From: an uncultured Umboniibacter sp.
GTDB taxonomy: Bacteria > Pseudomonadota > Gammaproteobacteria > Pseudomonadales > DSM-25080
Direction of reading: 5' to 3'
Assembly: GCF_947497555.1 (NCBI RefSeq)
Contig: NZ_CANMGY010000001.1
Location: forward strand, 248,001 to 312,000
DNA: 64,000 nt
In this document: positions 9,419 through 19,183 of the stretch, piece by piece
Layout: each line of letters starts with the position of its first letter
Position numbering within the stretch: position 1 is the first letter of the stretch
Position numbers and translations under genes: made by a program
The notes under the pieces: model-generated
Seen by the model: the letters and a program-made list of their open reading frames with translations, nothing else
What the model was told of the DNA's origin: nothing
The model's database searches: none

Positions 9419-9990
9419 TTGTATCTCCGCCAGCCGCTCTATACAAGAGATCTTATCCTAAAATGCTAAAGCTGTGAAAAACATCCGTAATTCACTCAGG
9501 TCAGCATAGGATATAAGTCCTGGCTCCTATTGTGGATAAGTTATTTTTACAAAAACTGTACGGCCATCTAGCGCAAACCTTTATAGTTTCTGGGCTAGCG
9601 GAAAATCAAGCTTTTTTTTAAGAAAAATACGAATAAATTTGAATTTAACTTTTAGCAAAGACAATGACGAGTTATCTACCTCTATACTCTAGATTAATAA
9701 TCTAAAAACTCTATATTTATCAATAGCTTAAGCGAATATCGAATTGAGCATGACGGCCACTAATAGATTACATAAAAACAGCTAAAGACCACTATTTACA
9801 AGGCCTAGAACGTACTTTACTCATAATTGGCCACAGCACATACTGTACAAAAATACATAATCAAAATGTAACCAAAACCCATAAAGTTATTCTATGAAAG
9901 CTGTGCATAAGAGTGTGGATAGACTTAACAGGCGGGGCGCAAAAACCCTTAACTAAGGGTTTTTACACATCTGTACGTTTTTTGTACAAT
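9419..9990. other. AT-rich gene-free region with DnaA-box-like sites
   Basis: No convincing gene is seen in these 572 bp. The stretch is clearly richer in A and T than its surroundings, with a T8 run near 9612. It contains four matches to the DnaA box TTWTNCACA: 9531-9539, 9902-9910 and 9914-9922 read on the minus strand (the last one a C-for-T variant), and 9961-9969 on the plus strand. CTGTAC occurs three times (9556, 9843, 9971), the last as part of the inverted repeat TGTAC-N7-GTACA. GATC is nearly absent. None of the usual oriC neighbours (dnaA, dnaN, mnmG, rpmH) is in the window. Role unknown. Confidence 0.5.
9941..9964. terminator. Bidirectional intrinsic terminator downstream of yebG
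   Basis: A perfect 11-bp inverted repeat with a 2-nt loop, AAAAACCCTTA then TAAGGGTTTTT, so that either strand ends in a U-run. It lies 27 bp past the yebG stop and would end that minus-strand transcript. In the plus direction it would end any transcript from the AT-rich region. Confidence 0.75.
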
Positions 9991-10233
9991 TTAACTTATT
10001 TCGGAGAGCTGTTCCGGCTTACCTTTACATGCGGAAATAACAATATCTGCATGCTGAGCCAACAATAAGCCAATCTTTTCGGCATCTTTTTCATTTAAGC
10101 TTTTTGCCTGTGCTTCAAAGAGATCCGTAAAGCCGGCAGCAAGTTCCAACATTTTGTCATGCTTTTCTGCTTCTTTTTTGTCGTCAAACATCTTCCCATC
10201 CCTATCGCACTTCCACATCGCTATTACGGCCAT
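9991..10233 (-). CDS. yebG: YebG-family protein (DNA-damage-associated)
   Basis: Small protein of 80 residues beginning MAVIAMWKCDRDGKMFDDKK, with the KKEAEKHDKMLELA region shared with E. coli YebG, an SOS-induced protein of unknown function. It is a little shorter than the 96-residue E. coli protein. The start has a good Shine-Dalgarno (CTAGGAG, then AAATTC before the ATG). That site is complementary to a CTCCTAG 19 nt further upstream. I see no consensus LexA box (CTGT-N8-ACAG) before it, so SOS control is not shown here. It ends before the hairpin terminator at 9941-9964. Confidence 0.8.
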   Translation of the reverse strand: MAVIAMWKCDRDGKMFDDKKEAEKHDKMLELAAGFTDLFEAQAKSLNEKDAEKIGLLLAQHADIVISACKGKPEQLSEIS

Positions 10234-10239
10234 GAATTT

Positions 10240-10272
10240 CTCCTAGTTGTCACTGCCCATCAAAGCTAGGAG
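10240..10272 (-). promoter_or_regulatory. Inverted repeat covering the yebG ribosome binding site
   Basis: CTCCTAG and CTAGGAG form a perfect 7-bp inverted repeat with a 19-nt loop. On the minus strand the second arm is the yebG Shine-Dalgarno, so a hairpin in the leader RNA would hide it. This could set translation efficiency or be chance complementarity. Confidence 0.4.
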
Positions 10273-10364
10273 TGTACCAGTATTTACTAGATAATGGTGA
10301 AGCGGTTCGATTGCGCTATTTCGCAAAAAATACGACAATAGAGAAAACAGAGTGAGTAAGTAAA

Positions 10365-10595
10365 ATGCCCAAACCAACCGATGCCTTCGAACAAAAACTC
10401 GCTGAGCTAGAAACGTTAGTGAATGAACTCGAAGCGGGTGAACTGTCGCTGGAAGATGCTATGACTAAGTTTGAACGAGGTATCGTTCTAACTCGCGAAT
10501 GCCAACAATCGCTTAGCGCAGCCGAACAGAAGGTTTCACAGTTGATAGCACAGAACTCTGCTGACGAAACTCTTCCCTTTAATCCGGAGCAATAA
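10365..10595 (+). CDS. xseB: Exodeoxyribonuclease VII small subunit
   Basis: XseB of 76 residues, the usual length. It shows the family pattern FEQKLAELETLVNELEAGEL, SLEDAMTKFERGI, then a coiled-coil C-terminus. It forms the ssDNA-degrading exonuclease VII with XseA, which is not in the window. It is first of xseB-ispA-dxs, the standard gammaproteobacterial order, with ispA 5 bp downstream. A possible promoter, TTGCGC at 10311 with GACAAT 17 bp later, lies just upstream and includes a TTGCG/CGCAA inverted repeat. Confidence 0.93.
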   Translation: MPKPTDAFEQKLAELETLVNELEAGELSLEDAMTKFERGIVLTRECQQSLSAAEQKVSQLIAQNSADETLPFNPEQ

Positions 10596-10600
10596 GCGTC

Positions 10601-11461
10601 GTGACATTCAAGTCTTTCGCCGCTGCTAGCCAAGCGCGAATAGAGTCTTACCTCGATCAGCAACTCGCCAACGAAACCTTACTTGACGAGGCTATCCGCT
10701 ACAGTGTCTTTAATGGCGGCAAACGAGTTCGCCCCGCACTCGTTTATGCCACAGCCAAGGCTGTTGGTCTAAATCAAGATTTCGCTGACCCTATTGCAGC
10801 AGCCATTGAGTTAATTCACGCCTATTCACTCGTTCACGATGATCTTCCTGCTATGGACGACGATGACCTCCGGCGTGGTCTACCTACCTGTCACAAAAAG
10901 TATGATGAGGCCACAGCGATTTTAGTGGGCGACGGACTCCAAAGCCTAGGATTCCAGCAGCTAAGCCTTATGCCGCCTCAAACTATCAGCGCATCATTAA
11001 CAGCGCTTTGCGAAGCGGCAGGCCCGCAGGGCATGGTACTCGGCCAGGCAATCGATGTTTCTTCGGCCGGCTCGGCGTTGTGCTATGAAGAACTTCAGGC
11101 AATGCATCGCGCCAAAACGGGCGCAATGATTGTTGCCAGCTGTGTGCTTCCAGGTTTGGCATCAGAGGCTAATGCATCTGAACTGTCTGCGCTTAGGCGT
11201 TATGCCGATGCGATTGGTCTCGCCTTCCAGATCCAAGACGACATTCTTGACGTGACCGCCGACACCACTACGCTTGGCAAGCCTCAAGGGTCTGACGCTC
11301 GCAACGAAAAACCTACTTACGTCAGCCTCCTAGGCCTTGATGGCGCAAGGTCAGAATTAGCGAAGATGCATGCCGAAGCCGTCGCTGCATTAGGTGAGCT
11401 AAAAGGCGACATCAACGCGTTGCGCGGAATGGCTGACTATATTGTCAGTCGAGCGCTCTAG
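10601..11461 (+). CDS. ispA: Farnesyl diphosphate synthase (geranyltranstransferase)
   Basis: Class I trans-prenyltransferase of 286 residues. The first aspartate-rich motif is DDLPAMDDDDLRRG, the second QIQDDILD, and the N-terminal substrate motif is GGKRVRPAL. It condenses DMAPP and IPP to geranyl and farnesyl diphosphate for quinones and undecaprenyl phosphate. The start is a GTG 5 bp after the xseB stop. It lies between xseB and dxs as in Pseudomonas and E. coli. Confidence 0.95.
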   Translation: MTFKSFAAASQARIESYLDQQLANETLLDEAIRYSVFNGGKRVRPALVYATAKAVGLNQDFADPIAAAIELIHAYSLVHDDLPAMDDDDLRRGLPTCHKKYDEATAILVGDGLQSLGFQQLSLMPPQTISASLTALCEAAGPQGMVLGQAIDVSSAGSALCYEELQAMHRAKTGAMIVASCVLPGLASEANASELSALRRYADAIGLAFQIQDDILDVTADTTTLGKPQGSDARNEKPTYVSLLGLDGARSELAKMHAEAVAALGELKGDINALRGMADYIVSRAL

Positions 11462-11574
11462 CCCATTCAAACGCAGTAACCTGACGTTCGCACTCAAGGG
11501 CAGTTTCATTGCTAGGAAAGCAAGGCAAATGGCCTTACAATAGCTGATTACACCCCCGAGAAAAGTAGTTTTTA

Positions 11575-13449
11575 ATGTACGAAGAGATCCCCCAAAATAG
11601 ACCTTCCACCCCGCTACTCGACTCAATAGAGTCAACGAGTGACTTGCGGGCGCTGGATGAACGTCAGTTGATTATTTTAGCGGATGAGCTTCGTCATTAT
11701 CTTTTGTACAGCGTTGGACAAACTGGCGGCCATTTCGGGGCTGGCCTGGGTGTTGTTGAACTAACGATCGCTTTACACTTTCTTTACGATACACCCTACG
11801 ATCGTTTAGTTTGGGATGTTGGTCATCAAGCCTATCCACACAAAATTCTTACTGGTCGCCGCGAGGCAATGCTGAGTATGCGTCAAGAGGGGGGATTGTC
11901 AGGCTTCCCTAAGCGCTCAGAGAGTGAGTACGACACCTTCGGTGTAGGTCACTCCTCCACCTCGATAGGCGCTGCTCAGGGAATGGCCATGGCGGCAAGA
12001 CTCAAGGGCGAATGTCGCCGTGCTGTAGCGGTAATCGGCGACGGGGCAATGACGGCTGGTATGGCTTTTGAGGCGCTAGCCCATGCTGCTCATACCAAAG
12101 AAAATATGATGGTTGTCCTCAATGACAATAATATGTCGATCTCCAAGAACGTAGGAGGTCTCGCGAACTATTTCGCCAAGGTGTGGAGTTCAAAGACCTA
12201 TATTGCTCTTCGAGCAGGTTCTCGCAAGGTTCTATCTAAGATACCACAGGCGTGGGAGCTTGCGCGTAAAACTGAGGAACACGTGAAGGGGATGATTAGT
12301 CCCGGAACTTTATTTGAGGAACTCGGTTTCAATTACGTAGGCCCGCTTGACGGACACGACCTACCAAGTCTTATTTCTACTATCCGCAATATGCGTGACT
12401 TAGAAGGTCCACAGCTTCTTCATATTATCACTCGCAAAGGTAAGGGTTTTGGCCCAGCAGAACGGGATCCTATTGGCTATCATGCGCTAACAAAAATCGA
12501 ACCAAAGCGAACGAGCACTGAACTTAAAGTTAAGAAATTAAAATTCCAAGACATTTTTGGGCAGTGGCTCTGTGACAGTGCCGCGCAAAACGAGAAGCTC
12601 GTCGCCATTACCCCTGCGATGTCGGAAGGCTCAGGTATGCTAAAGTATGCTGAGCAATTCCCAGACCGTTTTTTTGATGTGGCGATTGCCGAACAACATT
12701 CGGTGACCCTAGCGGCCGGTTTAGCCTGCGAGTCTCTAAAACCTGTCGTCGCCATTTATTCAACATTCCTGCAACGCGGCTACGACCAACTCATTCATGA
12801 TGTAGCGATCCAAAATCTAGATGTCACCTTTGCCATCGATCGCGCCGGCTTAGTCGGTGAGGATGGCGCAACTCACGCCGGGGCATACGATCTTAGTTAC
12901 CTGCGCTGCATACCCAACATGGTTATCGCCGTGCCCAGTGACGAAGCGGAAACACGACTATTGCTCGAGACCGCATTCCAATATCAGGGGCCCGCGGCGG
13001 TTCGCTATCCTCGTGGCTCGGGCACCGGCATGACGCCAGCGGACAAGCTTGATGTCATTCCTATAGGTAAGTCGAATCGAGTACGAACAGGTAGTGATGT
13101 CGCGATTCTCTGCTTCGGTACGCTGCTGAGTGAATGTCTCATCGTCGCCGAATCACTGAATGCAACACTGATCGATATGCGCTGGGTTAAGCCTCTAGAT
13201 ACCGAAGCCATTGATGCGCTCGTAGGCTCTCATGAGCTACTCGTTACGGTTGAGGTCAATGCTATCGCGGGTGGTGCGGGTAGTGCGGTGAGTGAGTACC
13301 TGAATCACCAACGCCTCGCTATGGAGGTATTGCAGTTAGGGCTTCCAGACCGCTGTGAAGATCATGCTCCGCAGAATATTCAGCTACAGAAGGTTGGTTT
13401 GGATAGCTCGGGTATTCTTGCAGCCATCGAAAATCGTCTACAAAGATAA
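11575..13449 (+). CDS. dxs: 1-deoxy-D-xylulose-5-phosphate synthase
   Basis: Full-length DXS of 624 residues, first step of the MEP isoprenoid pathway: pyruvate plus glyceraldehyde 3-phosphate to DXP. Thiamine diphosphate binding is shown by [17 protein letters not shown] with LNDNNMSIS, the N-terminal [15 protein letters not shown] is typical, and the transketolase-like pyrimidine and C-terminal domains follow ([15 protein letters not shown], then [14 protein letters not shown]). It is separated from ispA by 113 bp, so it may have its own promoter. It converges on ribA. Confidence 0.97.
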   Translation: MYEEIPQNRPSTPLLDSIESTSDLRALDERQLIILADELRHYLLYSVGQTGGHFGAGLGVVELTIALHFLYDTPYDRLVWDVGHQAYPHKILTGRREAMLSMRQEGGLSGFPKRSESEYDTFGVGHSSTSIGAAQGMAMAARLKGECRRAVAVIGDGAMTAGMAFEALAHAAHTKENMMVVLNDNNMSISKNVGGLANYFAKVWSSKTYIALRAGSRKVLSKIPQAWELARKTEEHVKGMISPGTLFEELGFNYVGPLDGHDLPSLISTIRNMRDLEGPQLLHIITRKGKGFGPAERDPIGYHALTKIEPKRTSTELKVKKLKFQDIFGQWLCDSAAQNEKLVAITPAMSEGSGMLKYAEQFPDRFFDVAIAEQHSVTLAAGLACESLKPVVAIYSTFLQRGYDQLIHDVAIQNLDVTFAIDRAGLVGEDGATHAGAYDLSYLRCIPNMVIAVPSDEAETRLLLETAFQYQGPAAVRYPRGSGTGMTPADKLDVIPIGKSNRVRTGSDVAILCFGTLLSECLIVAESLNATLIDMRWVKPLDTEAIDALVGSHELLVTVEVNAIAGGAGSAVSEYLNHQRLAMEVLQLGLPDRCEDHAPQNIQLQKVGLDSSGILAAIENRLQR

Positions 13450-13559
13450 TTTGCTTGTCGACTTGTTTGTAGTCTTTCAATAGCGGGTTTTAAACTTGTG
13501 ATGACAGCAGCCGCTATCGATCACAGGCACCCCGACAAAAACATCCTAGTTAACTGACA

Positions 13560-14156
13560 CTACGCATCGTCACTAAACATATGACCGAGTTTTGTACCCT
13601 TCGTGGCAATATAGCCCTCGTTGTGGACGTTGTGCCCTACTTTAATCTCTTCTCGGCCTTCCACGTGGATACCATATTTCGCCAATGCATCAAGCTTGCG
13701 TGGGTTATTAGTCATCAACTTAAGCTTAGTCACTCCGAAGTGCTGTAGCATCTGTTCACACATGGAGTACTCGCGCTGGTCGGCACCAAAGCCTAACGCC
13801 TCGTTGGCCTCCACCGTGTCAGCTCCCTCGTCCTGTAGATGATAGGCGCGAATCTTATTCATCAAGCCAATACCTCTGCCTTCCTGACGAAGATACATGA
13901 TCATACCACTGCCGTGCTCAGCGATACGTCGCATCGCTTCCTGCAGTTGTGGACCACAATCACAACGAGCGCTGAACAATGCATCGCCTGTCAGACACTC
14001 AGAATGAACGCGAGCCAATACAGCCTCGCTAGTATTTAGCTCTCCAAACGTCAACACCACATGCTCCTTCATGGTCTGCGGGTCCTGGAAACCGTGAATG
14101 AGGAACTCGCCAAATTGTGTTGGCAGCTTAGAAGAATCGACGTATTGGACGCTCAA
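13560..14156 (-). CDS. ribA: GTP cyclohydrolase II
   Basis: Opens the riboflavin pathway by converting GTP to the diaminopyrimidine. It has 198 residues, with zinc ligands in [18 protein letters not shown] and the catalytic [12 protein letters not shown]. The start is a TTG with GGAG eight bases upstream, because no suitable ATG lies in frame nearby. This stand-alone enzyme matters because the RibA-like half of the RibB protein at 18046-19170 has lost its zinc cysteines. It lies 64 bp downstream of the cardiolipin synthase gene and converges on dxs. Confidence 0.95.
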   Translation of the reverse strand: MSVQYVDSSKLPTQFGEFLIHGFQDPQTMKEHVVLTFGELNTSEAVLARVHSECLTGDALFSARCDCGPQLQEAMRRIAEHGSGMIMYLRQEGRGIGLMNKIRAYHLQDEGADTVEANEALGFGADQREYSMCEQMLQHFGVTKLKLMTNNPRKLDALAKYGIHVEGREEIKVGHNVHNEGYIATKGTKLGHMFSDDA

Positions 14157-14220
14157 GGGAAAATCTCCAAATAAACAGGCGACGATTTTTACAGAGGAAT
14201 CGATCGCGATAAATAGGTAA

Positions 14221-15675
14221 TTAAAGCAACGGCGAACAAAGATAGGCCAATTGTTGCAGTAATTTAGTAGCCAGACCCCGCTTACGCCAACGAGCTAAAC
14301 TTAGCGCACGCGTATCGTTCTGATATTGATCAATGAGTTGATGTAGCTGATGAACGGTATCGGTATGGTAAATGGCCACCGTCAGCTCGAAGTTTAGCCA
14401 GAAGCTTCGCATATCAAGATTAACGGAGCCGTAGAGGGCTAGATCGTCATCGATAACCACCAGCTTGGCATGAAGCAAGCCGCCGTCAAACACTTCAATG
14501 CGTACGCCAGCAGCGAGTAACTCCTCATAGTAGGAACTGCTTGCTAGACCTACCAATCGTGAATCATTCCGCTTCGGTACAATTAATGTCACCTCAACAC
14601 CACGGTGGACCGCGGCCTTCAAAGCGGTTACTAAGCCTTCACCGGGAACAAAATAGGGGGTGGTCATACGGACGCAGCTTTGGGCCGCGTAGATTGCCGT
14701 CAAAAGCACCTCTTCAATACTATCATCAGGACTGGCAGGGCCGCTTGGAGCAACTTGACACAACACGCTCCCTGAAGGGTTCGGAAGCTCGGCCTCTCGT
14801 AGCCTTGGAAGTAAATTACGCCCAGTCTCAAGCTGCCAATCGTTGACGACAACACTTTTGAGGAATAGCGCCGCGGGGCCTTCAATGCGGAGCATTGTAT
14901 CCACCCACTCACCCACACCAGCACCTTCGTTGAACAGTATTGGATCAACTAAATTCATACTACCGGTCCAACCTAATCGACCATCAACCACAACAGCTTT
15001 GCGGTGGACTCGAAGGTCCTGTCGCTCTAACCAAAGACGCCAGGGGAGGACCGGAAGTAACTCCAACACCTTCACGCCATTGCGTTCCAGCTGCAGTTGA
15101 CGCTCACTACCGATGAAGTCCGATGAGCCTGCAGAATCTACCGCAATAAATACCTGTACACCACGCCTTGCGGCCTGTTCGAGAGACTGCAAGACGGGCT
15201 CTACCCTACCGTGCTCCTCTAGAATATAAAACTCCATCCAGATGCTATGCTCGGCATGATCAAAATCGACAATCAAGCCATCGAAAACGGGGCCTGCCTC
15301 AGTGAAGAGTTCGGTCGCATTCCCCGGTAGCAGGGGCATTCCTTCGCGACTAAAAATAAGTTTGGCAACGCCCTGCTGCTTAAGATTAAGTATCTGTTCC
15401 GTCGGCGGGATAAGCTCAACCATTGAATCAAGCCAAGCTCGGTACTTTTTGTTAAGACGCCTAGCGCGTTTTGCTCTAAAACGGCCTAGTTCTAGCTCAC
15501 CAAAAACTAGGTAGGCAACCACGCCTAAGATGGGCACGGCGAAGATTACGCCGATCCAAGCCAAGGTTACGCCAACCTTTCGGCGCTTAAGAATTAATCG
15601 AAACAGGATAAGAAGAACGGTAACAAAATACCCAAGCATGAGTGCCGAGGTTAACCACCCCGAAAAATCGTTCAT
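14221..15675 (-). CDS. cls: Cardiolipin synthase (phospholipase D superfamily)
   Basis: ClsA-type enzyme of 484 residues that joins two phosphatidylglycerols into cardiolipin. Two N-terminal TM helices (about 10-30 and 36-58) are followed by two HKD motifs, [17 protein letters not shown] (about 222) and [17 protein letters not shown] (about 398). The ATG at 15675 overlaps the pgpA stop (ATGA), so it is translationally coupled to the enzyme that makes its substrate phosphatidylglycerol. An in-frame TTG two codons earlier is the only nearby alternative. Confidence 0.93.
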   Translation of the reverse strand: MNDFSGWLTSALMLGYFVTVLLILFRLILKRRKVGVTLAWIGVIFAVPILGVVAYLVFGELELGRFRAKRARRLNKKYRAWLDSMVELIPPTEQILNLKQQGVAKLIFSREGMPLLPGNATELFTEAGPVFDGLIVDFDHAEHSIWMEFYILEEHGRVEPVLQSLEQAARRGVQVFIAVDSAGSSDFIGSERQLQLERNGVKVLELLPVLPWRLWLERQDLRVHRKAVVVDGRLGWTGSMNLVDPILFNEGAGVGEWVDTMLRIEGPAALFLKSVVVNDWQLETGRNLLPRLREAELPNPSGSVLCQVAPSGPASPDDSIEEVLLTAIYAAQSCVRMTTPYFVPGEGLVTALKAAVHRGVEVTLIVPKRNDSRLVGLASSSYYEELLAAGVRIEVFDGGLLHAKLVVIDDDLALYGSVNLDMRSFWLNFELTVAIYHTDTVHQLHQLIDQYQNDTRALSLARWRKRGLATKLLQQLAYLCSPLL

Positions 15676-16166
15676 AGCCAACCCAAGGCCACTGCGACGA
15701 GCAACAAACCGGCACTGAAGACACCAGCAACCACATCATCAATCATGATGCCGATGCCGCCGGAGACATGTCGGTCAATCCAGCCAATCGGCCACGGCTT
15801 AGCTATGTCAAATATACGAAACAGAATGAAGCCAATGACTAAATTGATTAAGGTTGGCTCTACGACTGCTAGCGTAATCCAAATACCTACCCATTCATCA
15901 ATGACGATGCCGCCGTAATCGTGCACGCCCATTTTTATAGCACTGCGATGGGCACACCAAGTACCATACACCGATAAGACAACCATGATGGCGGCGGCCA
16001 TTACTGGCGATAGAGATGAAACAAGCAGAATGAATACCAACAGCCCTGAAACGGTGCCCCAGGTGCCTGGAGCGGGACGAATCAAACCTGATCCCATACC
16101 AAAGGCTATGAAGTGATCGAGATCGGTAAAAACCTGCTTAGCATTAATTGGTTGTTCTTTAGCCAT
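15672..16166 (-). CDS. pgpA: Phosphatidylglycerophosphatase A
   Basis: Membrane phosphatase of 164 residues that dephosphorylates phosphatidylglycerol phosphate. It carries the family motif GSGLIRPAPGTWGT near the N-terminus, YGGIVIDEWVG mid-protein, and IDDVVAGVFS near the C-terminus, with several TM helices. It lies 2 bp after thiL, the normal arrangement, and its stop overlaps the cls start. Confidence 0.95.
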   Translation of the reverse strand: MAKEQPINAKQVFTDLDHFIAFGMGSGLIRPAPGTWGTVSGLLVFILLVSSLSPVMAAAIMVVLSVYGTWCAHRSAIKMGVHDYGGIVIDEWVGIWITLAVVEPTLINLVIGFILFRIFDIAKPWPIGWIDRHVSGGIGIMIDDVVAGVFSAGLLLVAVALGWL

Positions 16167-16168
16167 AA

Positions 16169-17122
16169 TTAGAAGTGACCATAACCTAAATCAGTGCAAA
16201 TGGTTGCATGACCATCGTCAACTAATAGAAGTATTTCTGAGTTGGAATTTAATCGCCCTATTCGCGTCACTGGCGTATTCGTTTCGCTTCCTAATGCAAT
16301 AATTTGTTCGCGTTTTGCAACCGGTGCTGTGAACAGAAGTTCATAATCATCCCCGCCCTGAAAGGCCAGCTCGAAGGACGCTTCTCGGCCAAAACGCGCA
16401 ATCGTAAGCGGATTTATCGGTAATAACTGAACATCGAGTTCGGCACCTAAGTCAGAGGACTTCAGAATGTGGCGAATATCACCAGCAACTCCGTCCGATA
16501 GATCGAGACAACTGGTTGCGATACCCTTTGCTAGGCCTTGGCCAAAGGCCAATCTACAGGGCGGCTGCCAATACACGGAATGTAGCTCAGAGAGTTCGCC
16601 CACTAGCGAAGATTCTATATCTTCTAATGCTGCTGCACTGCCACCCAAGCTACCCGTCACCCAAAGGTCATCATCGTCTTTCGCGCCACTTCGGCGAAGT
16701 GCACGACCCTTTTGTACCCGTCCCATAGCAGTCACCGAGAAACTTCGCGGACCCTGAACGGTGTCGCCACCGATAATAGGGGTCTGATAACGATCGATAC
16801 CCGCTGCGACACCCTTGGCAAGCCTGCGAGCCACTTCCACATCGAGACTAGGCGTGGTGACGGAGAGCGTAAAACCTAGAGGCTGAGCACCCATAGCCGC
16901 TAGATCACTCACCGCGCAGCCAATGGCTCGGGAAACTACCAGCGCGTCATCGGCACCAACAGGAAAGTGTCTAGATTCCACTTGGGTATCCGTGGAGACA
17001 ACAAGCTCTTCATTTGAATCCAAACAAAGAACCGCTGCGTCGTCACCGATGCCTAGCGTGATACGCTCATCAGTCCGACCCAGCGGCTTCATGAATTCCT
17101 CTATGAAAGAGAACTCTCTCAT
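16169..17122 (-). CDS. thiL: Thiamine-monophosphate kinase
   Basis: ThiL of 317 residues, phosphorylating thiamine monophosphate to the active diphosphate. Motifs: FIEEFMKP, LGIGDDAAVL, VSTDTQVESRHF, GGDTVQGP, and C-terminal GGDDYELLFT, all typical of the PurM-like ATP-binding fold. It lies between nusB and pgpA with gaps of only 2-3 bp, so it is co-transcribed. Confidence 0.96.
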   Translation of the reverse strand: MREFSFIEEFMKPLGRTDERITLGIGDDAAVLCLDSNEELVVSTDTQVESRHFPVGADDALVVSRAIGCAVSDLAAMGAQPLGFTLSVTTPSLDVEVARRLAKGVAAGIDRYQTPIIGGDTVQGPRSFSVTAMGRVQKGRALRRSGAKDDDDLWVTGSLGGSAAALEDIESSLVGELSELHSVYWQPPCRLAFGQGLAKGIATSCLDLSDGVAGDIRHILKSSDLGAELDVQLLPINPLTIARFGREASFELAFQGGDDYELLFTAPVAKREQIIALGSETNTPVTRIGRLNSNSEILLLVDDGHATICTDLGYGHF

Positions 17123-17125
17123 AGA

Positions 17126-17560
17126 TTATTTAGCCCGAACCTCCGCCATTCGAAACTTGGCGGCAGCTTTATCGAGAACACCATTCACGTATTTAAACGA
17201 GTCCGTTGCTCCGAAGGTTTTGGCTAAGTTAACCGATTCATTGATAACAACCTTGTAGGGCACATCAATGCAGTGCTGCAATTCAAAGAAGCCCATGCGC
17301 AGCACCGAAATCGCAACGGGGTCGAGCTCTGAAAAAGCACGATCCAGATACGGTTCGATTGCAGCCTGTAAGGCGATCTTTTCGCGCGCCACACCATTAA
17401 GTACTTTCGAAAAGAACTCGGTGTCCACGGGAGTCATATCATTATCGACATGAAACTGAGCTTCAATTTCAGTTGAAGGTGTACCAGTAAGTTGCCACTG
17501 GTACAGTGCTTGAACTAAAAGTTTGCGCGCCTTGCGACGCGCTGAGGGAGTTGTTGCCAT
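17126..17560 (-). CDS. nusB: Transcription antitermination factor NusB
   Basis: All-helical RNA-binding protein of 144 residues that acts with NusE on boxA RNA in rRNA antitermination. It begins MATTPSARRKARKLLVQALYQW and ends with the FVNGVLDK-like YVNGVLDKAAAKFR. The ATG at 17560, 7 bp after the ribH stop, is preferred over a longer frame that overlaps ribH. No strong Shine-Dalgarno precedes it, so coupling to ribH translation is likely. Confidence 0.95.
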   Translation of the reverse strand: MATTPSARRKARKLLVQALYQWQLTGTPSTEIEAQFHVDNDMTPVDTEFFSKVLNGVAREKIALQAAIEPYLDRAFSELDPVAISVLRMGFFELQHCIDVPYKVVINESVNLAKTFGATDSFKYVNGVLDKAAAKFRMAEVRAK

Positions 17561-17567
17561 AATATTT

Positions 17568-18026
17568 TTACAACTGTTTAAGTAGAGAAACCATTTCAAG
17601 AGCCGTTACTGCCGCCTCTTCACCTTTATTACCAGCTTTGGTGCCAGCACGTTCGATTGCTTGTTCGATAGTGTCTACGGTGAGGACACCGAAAGTCACA
17701 GGCAACGTTGCATCCAAACTAACCGTAGATAAGCCCTTCACACATTCGCCGGAAACGTATTCAAAGTGTGGCGTACCGCCACGAATTACCGCACCCAATG
17801 CAATGATTGCATCGTACTTACCCGCTGCAGCAACCTTCTTAACGACCACCGGCAATTCAAAGGCACCCGGTACTCGGATAATAGTAATATCATCTTCGGT
17901 AACGCCGTGACGACGCAGACAACCCATAGCACCTTCAAGTAGCGATTCAACAACAAACTCATTCCAACGTGCTACCACGATGGCGAACTTTCCGCCGCTT
18001 ACTAAATTACCTTCTATTGTTTTCAT
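17568..18026 (-). CDS. ribH: 6,7-dimethyl-8-ribityllumazine synthase
   Basis: Penultimate riboflavin enzyme of 152 residues, condensing the pyrimidine intermediate with dihydroxybutanone phosphate. Substrate motifs [30 protein letters not shown] and the C-terminal [12 protein letters not shown] are present. The ATG at 18026 has AGGGGA about ten bases upstream. It is placed between ribB and nusB as in most gammaproteobacteria. Confidence 0.97.
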   Translation of the reverse strand: MKTIEGNLVSGGKFAIVVARWNEFVVESLLEGAMGCLRRHGVTEDDITIIRVPGAFELPVVVKKVAAAGKYDAIIALGAVIRGGTPHFEYVSGECVKGLSTVSLDATLPVTFGVLTVDTIEQAIERAGTKAGNKGEEAAVTALEMVSLLKQL

Positions 18027-18045
18027 AGACTTGCTTCCCCTCAGT

Positions 18046-19170
18046 TTAGTCGGCTTGGCATGGAATGTACTCGGTGACTTCAAGCCCCCATCCCGACAAT
18101 GCGTTAAATTTGATTGGCGCGCTCATTAAGCGCATCTGTGAAATCCCTAAATCCTTAAGGATTTGCGAGCCCGTGCCTACTTCGCGGTACCCTTTGATGT
18201 TATCAGCGGCCAGTGCTGAAGGCGCTTTGCCTTCGGCCACTAGGTCAATATCAAGATCCAGTTCATTGAAGGCTTCATCATGGCAAAGCACAACTAAGAC
18301 ACCCTGACCTTCCTTGGCGATACGGCGCATGGCTCGTTTCACGGTCCAATGGCGATAGGGATCGCTCTCATGCTGAATGCCGAACATATCGCGAACACGA
18401 GTAGTGACGTGTACACGAACTAAATTAGGTTCGTCTTCGTTGACTTCACCTTTGATGAACACCAAGTGGTTTTCGTCACGAGCGCTATCACGATACGTCT
18501 TCAGTTCGAAATCACCATACTGTGTCATTACTCGGCGTGACTGAACACACTCTACCGTCTGCTCCGTTGAAGCGCGGTAGTGAATGAGGTCAGCAATCGT
18601 ACCCATTTTAATATTGTGTTCTTTGGCAAAGATCTCAAGATCATCACGGCGAGCCATAGTACCGTCTTCGTTCATGATTTCAACAATCACTGATGACGGC
18701 TCATAGCCTGCTAAACGCGCTAAGTCAGAACCCGCTTCAGTGTGACCTGCTCGGCTTAAAACACCACCTGGCTGCGCTCGCAGCGGAAAAATATGTCCCG
18801 GTTGGACAATGTCTTTGGCAATCGCATTACGCGCCACTGCAGCACGAACTGTGTGGGCGCGATCTGCAGCTGAAATACCCGTAGTAACGCCTTCAGCCGC
18901 CTCAATCGAGACGGTAAAGTTGGTGGTGTGCTGAGCGCGATTGTCCGAAACCATTAATGGCAAATTCAGTAACTCGCAGCGCTCATTGGTTAAGGTCATA
19001 CAAATTAACCCACGCGCATGCGTTGCCATGAAGTTAATGTCCTCAGGACGAATTTGCTCACTCGCAATAATTAGATCGCCTTCATTTTCGCGATCTTCGT
19101 CATCCATAAGAATAACCATTTTCCCCTGACGAATATCTTCAATCAGTTCAGGTACAGTGCTCATTGGCAT
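18046..19170 (-). CDS. ribB: 3,4-dihydroxy-2-butanone-4-phosphate synthase with degenerate GTP cyclohydrolase II domain (RibBX type)
   Basis: Bipartite protein of 374 residues. Residues about 1-200 are an intact Rib[42 protein letters not shown] and [12 protein letters not shown]. Residues about 205-374 align with GTP cyclohydrolase II but lack the three zinc cysteines ([16 protein letters not shown] stands where the Cys cluster should be) and the RQEGRG loop. This fits the described RibBX variant, where the second half is not a cyclohydrolase; a separate ribA is at 13560. The start could be GTG 19179, ATG 19170 or ATG 19164; GAGG spacing favours 19170. Confidence 0.92.
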   Translation of the reverse strand: MPMSTVPELIEDIRQGKMVILMDDEDRENEGDLIIASEQIRPEDINFMATHARGLICMTLTNERCELLNLPLMVSDNRAQHTTNFTVSIEAAEGVTTGISAADRAHTVRAAVARNAIAKDIVQPGHIFPLRAQPGGVLSRAGHTEAGSDLARLAGYEPSSVIVEIMNEDGTMARRDDLEIFAKEHNIKMGTIADLIHYRASTEQTVECVQSRRVMTQYGDFELKTYRDSARDENHLVFIKGEVNEDEPNLVRVHVTTRVRDMFGIQHESDPYRHWTVKRAMRRIAKEGQGVLVVLCHDEAFNELDLDIDLVAEGKAPSALAADNIKGYREVGTGSQILKDLGISQMRLMSAPIKFNALSGWGLEVTEYIPCQAD

Positions 19171-19183
19171 GTTAGTCACAACC

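Noticed and set aside
9843-9858. LexA-box-like CTGT-N8-ACAT
   Set aside because: The final base breaks the CTGT-N8-ACAG consensus, and the site is downstream of yebG, not in front of it.
13480-13517. ATAGCGG/CCGCTAT inverted repeat between dxs and ribA as a terminator
   Set aside because: The 24-nt loop and absence of a T-run make termination doubtful.
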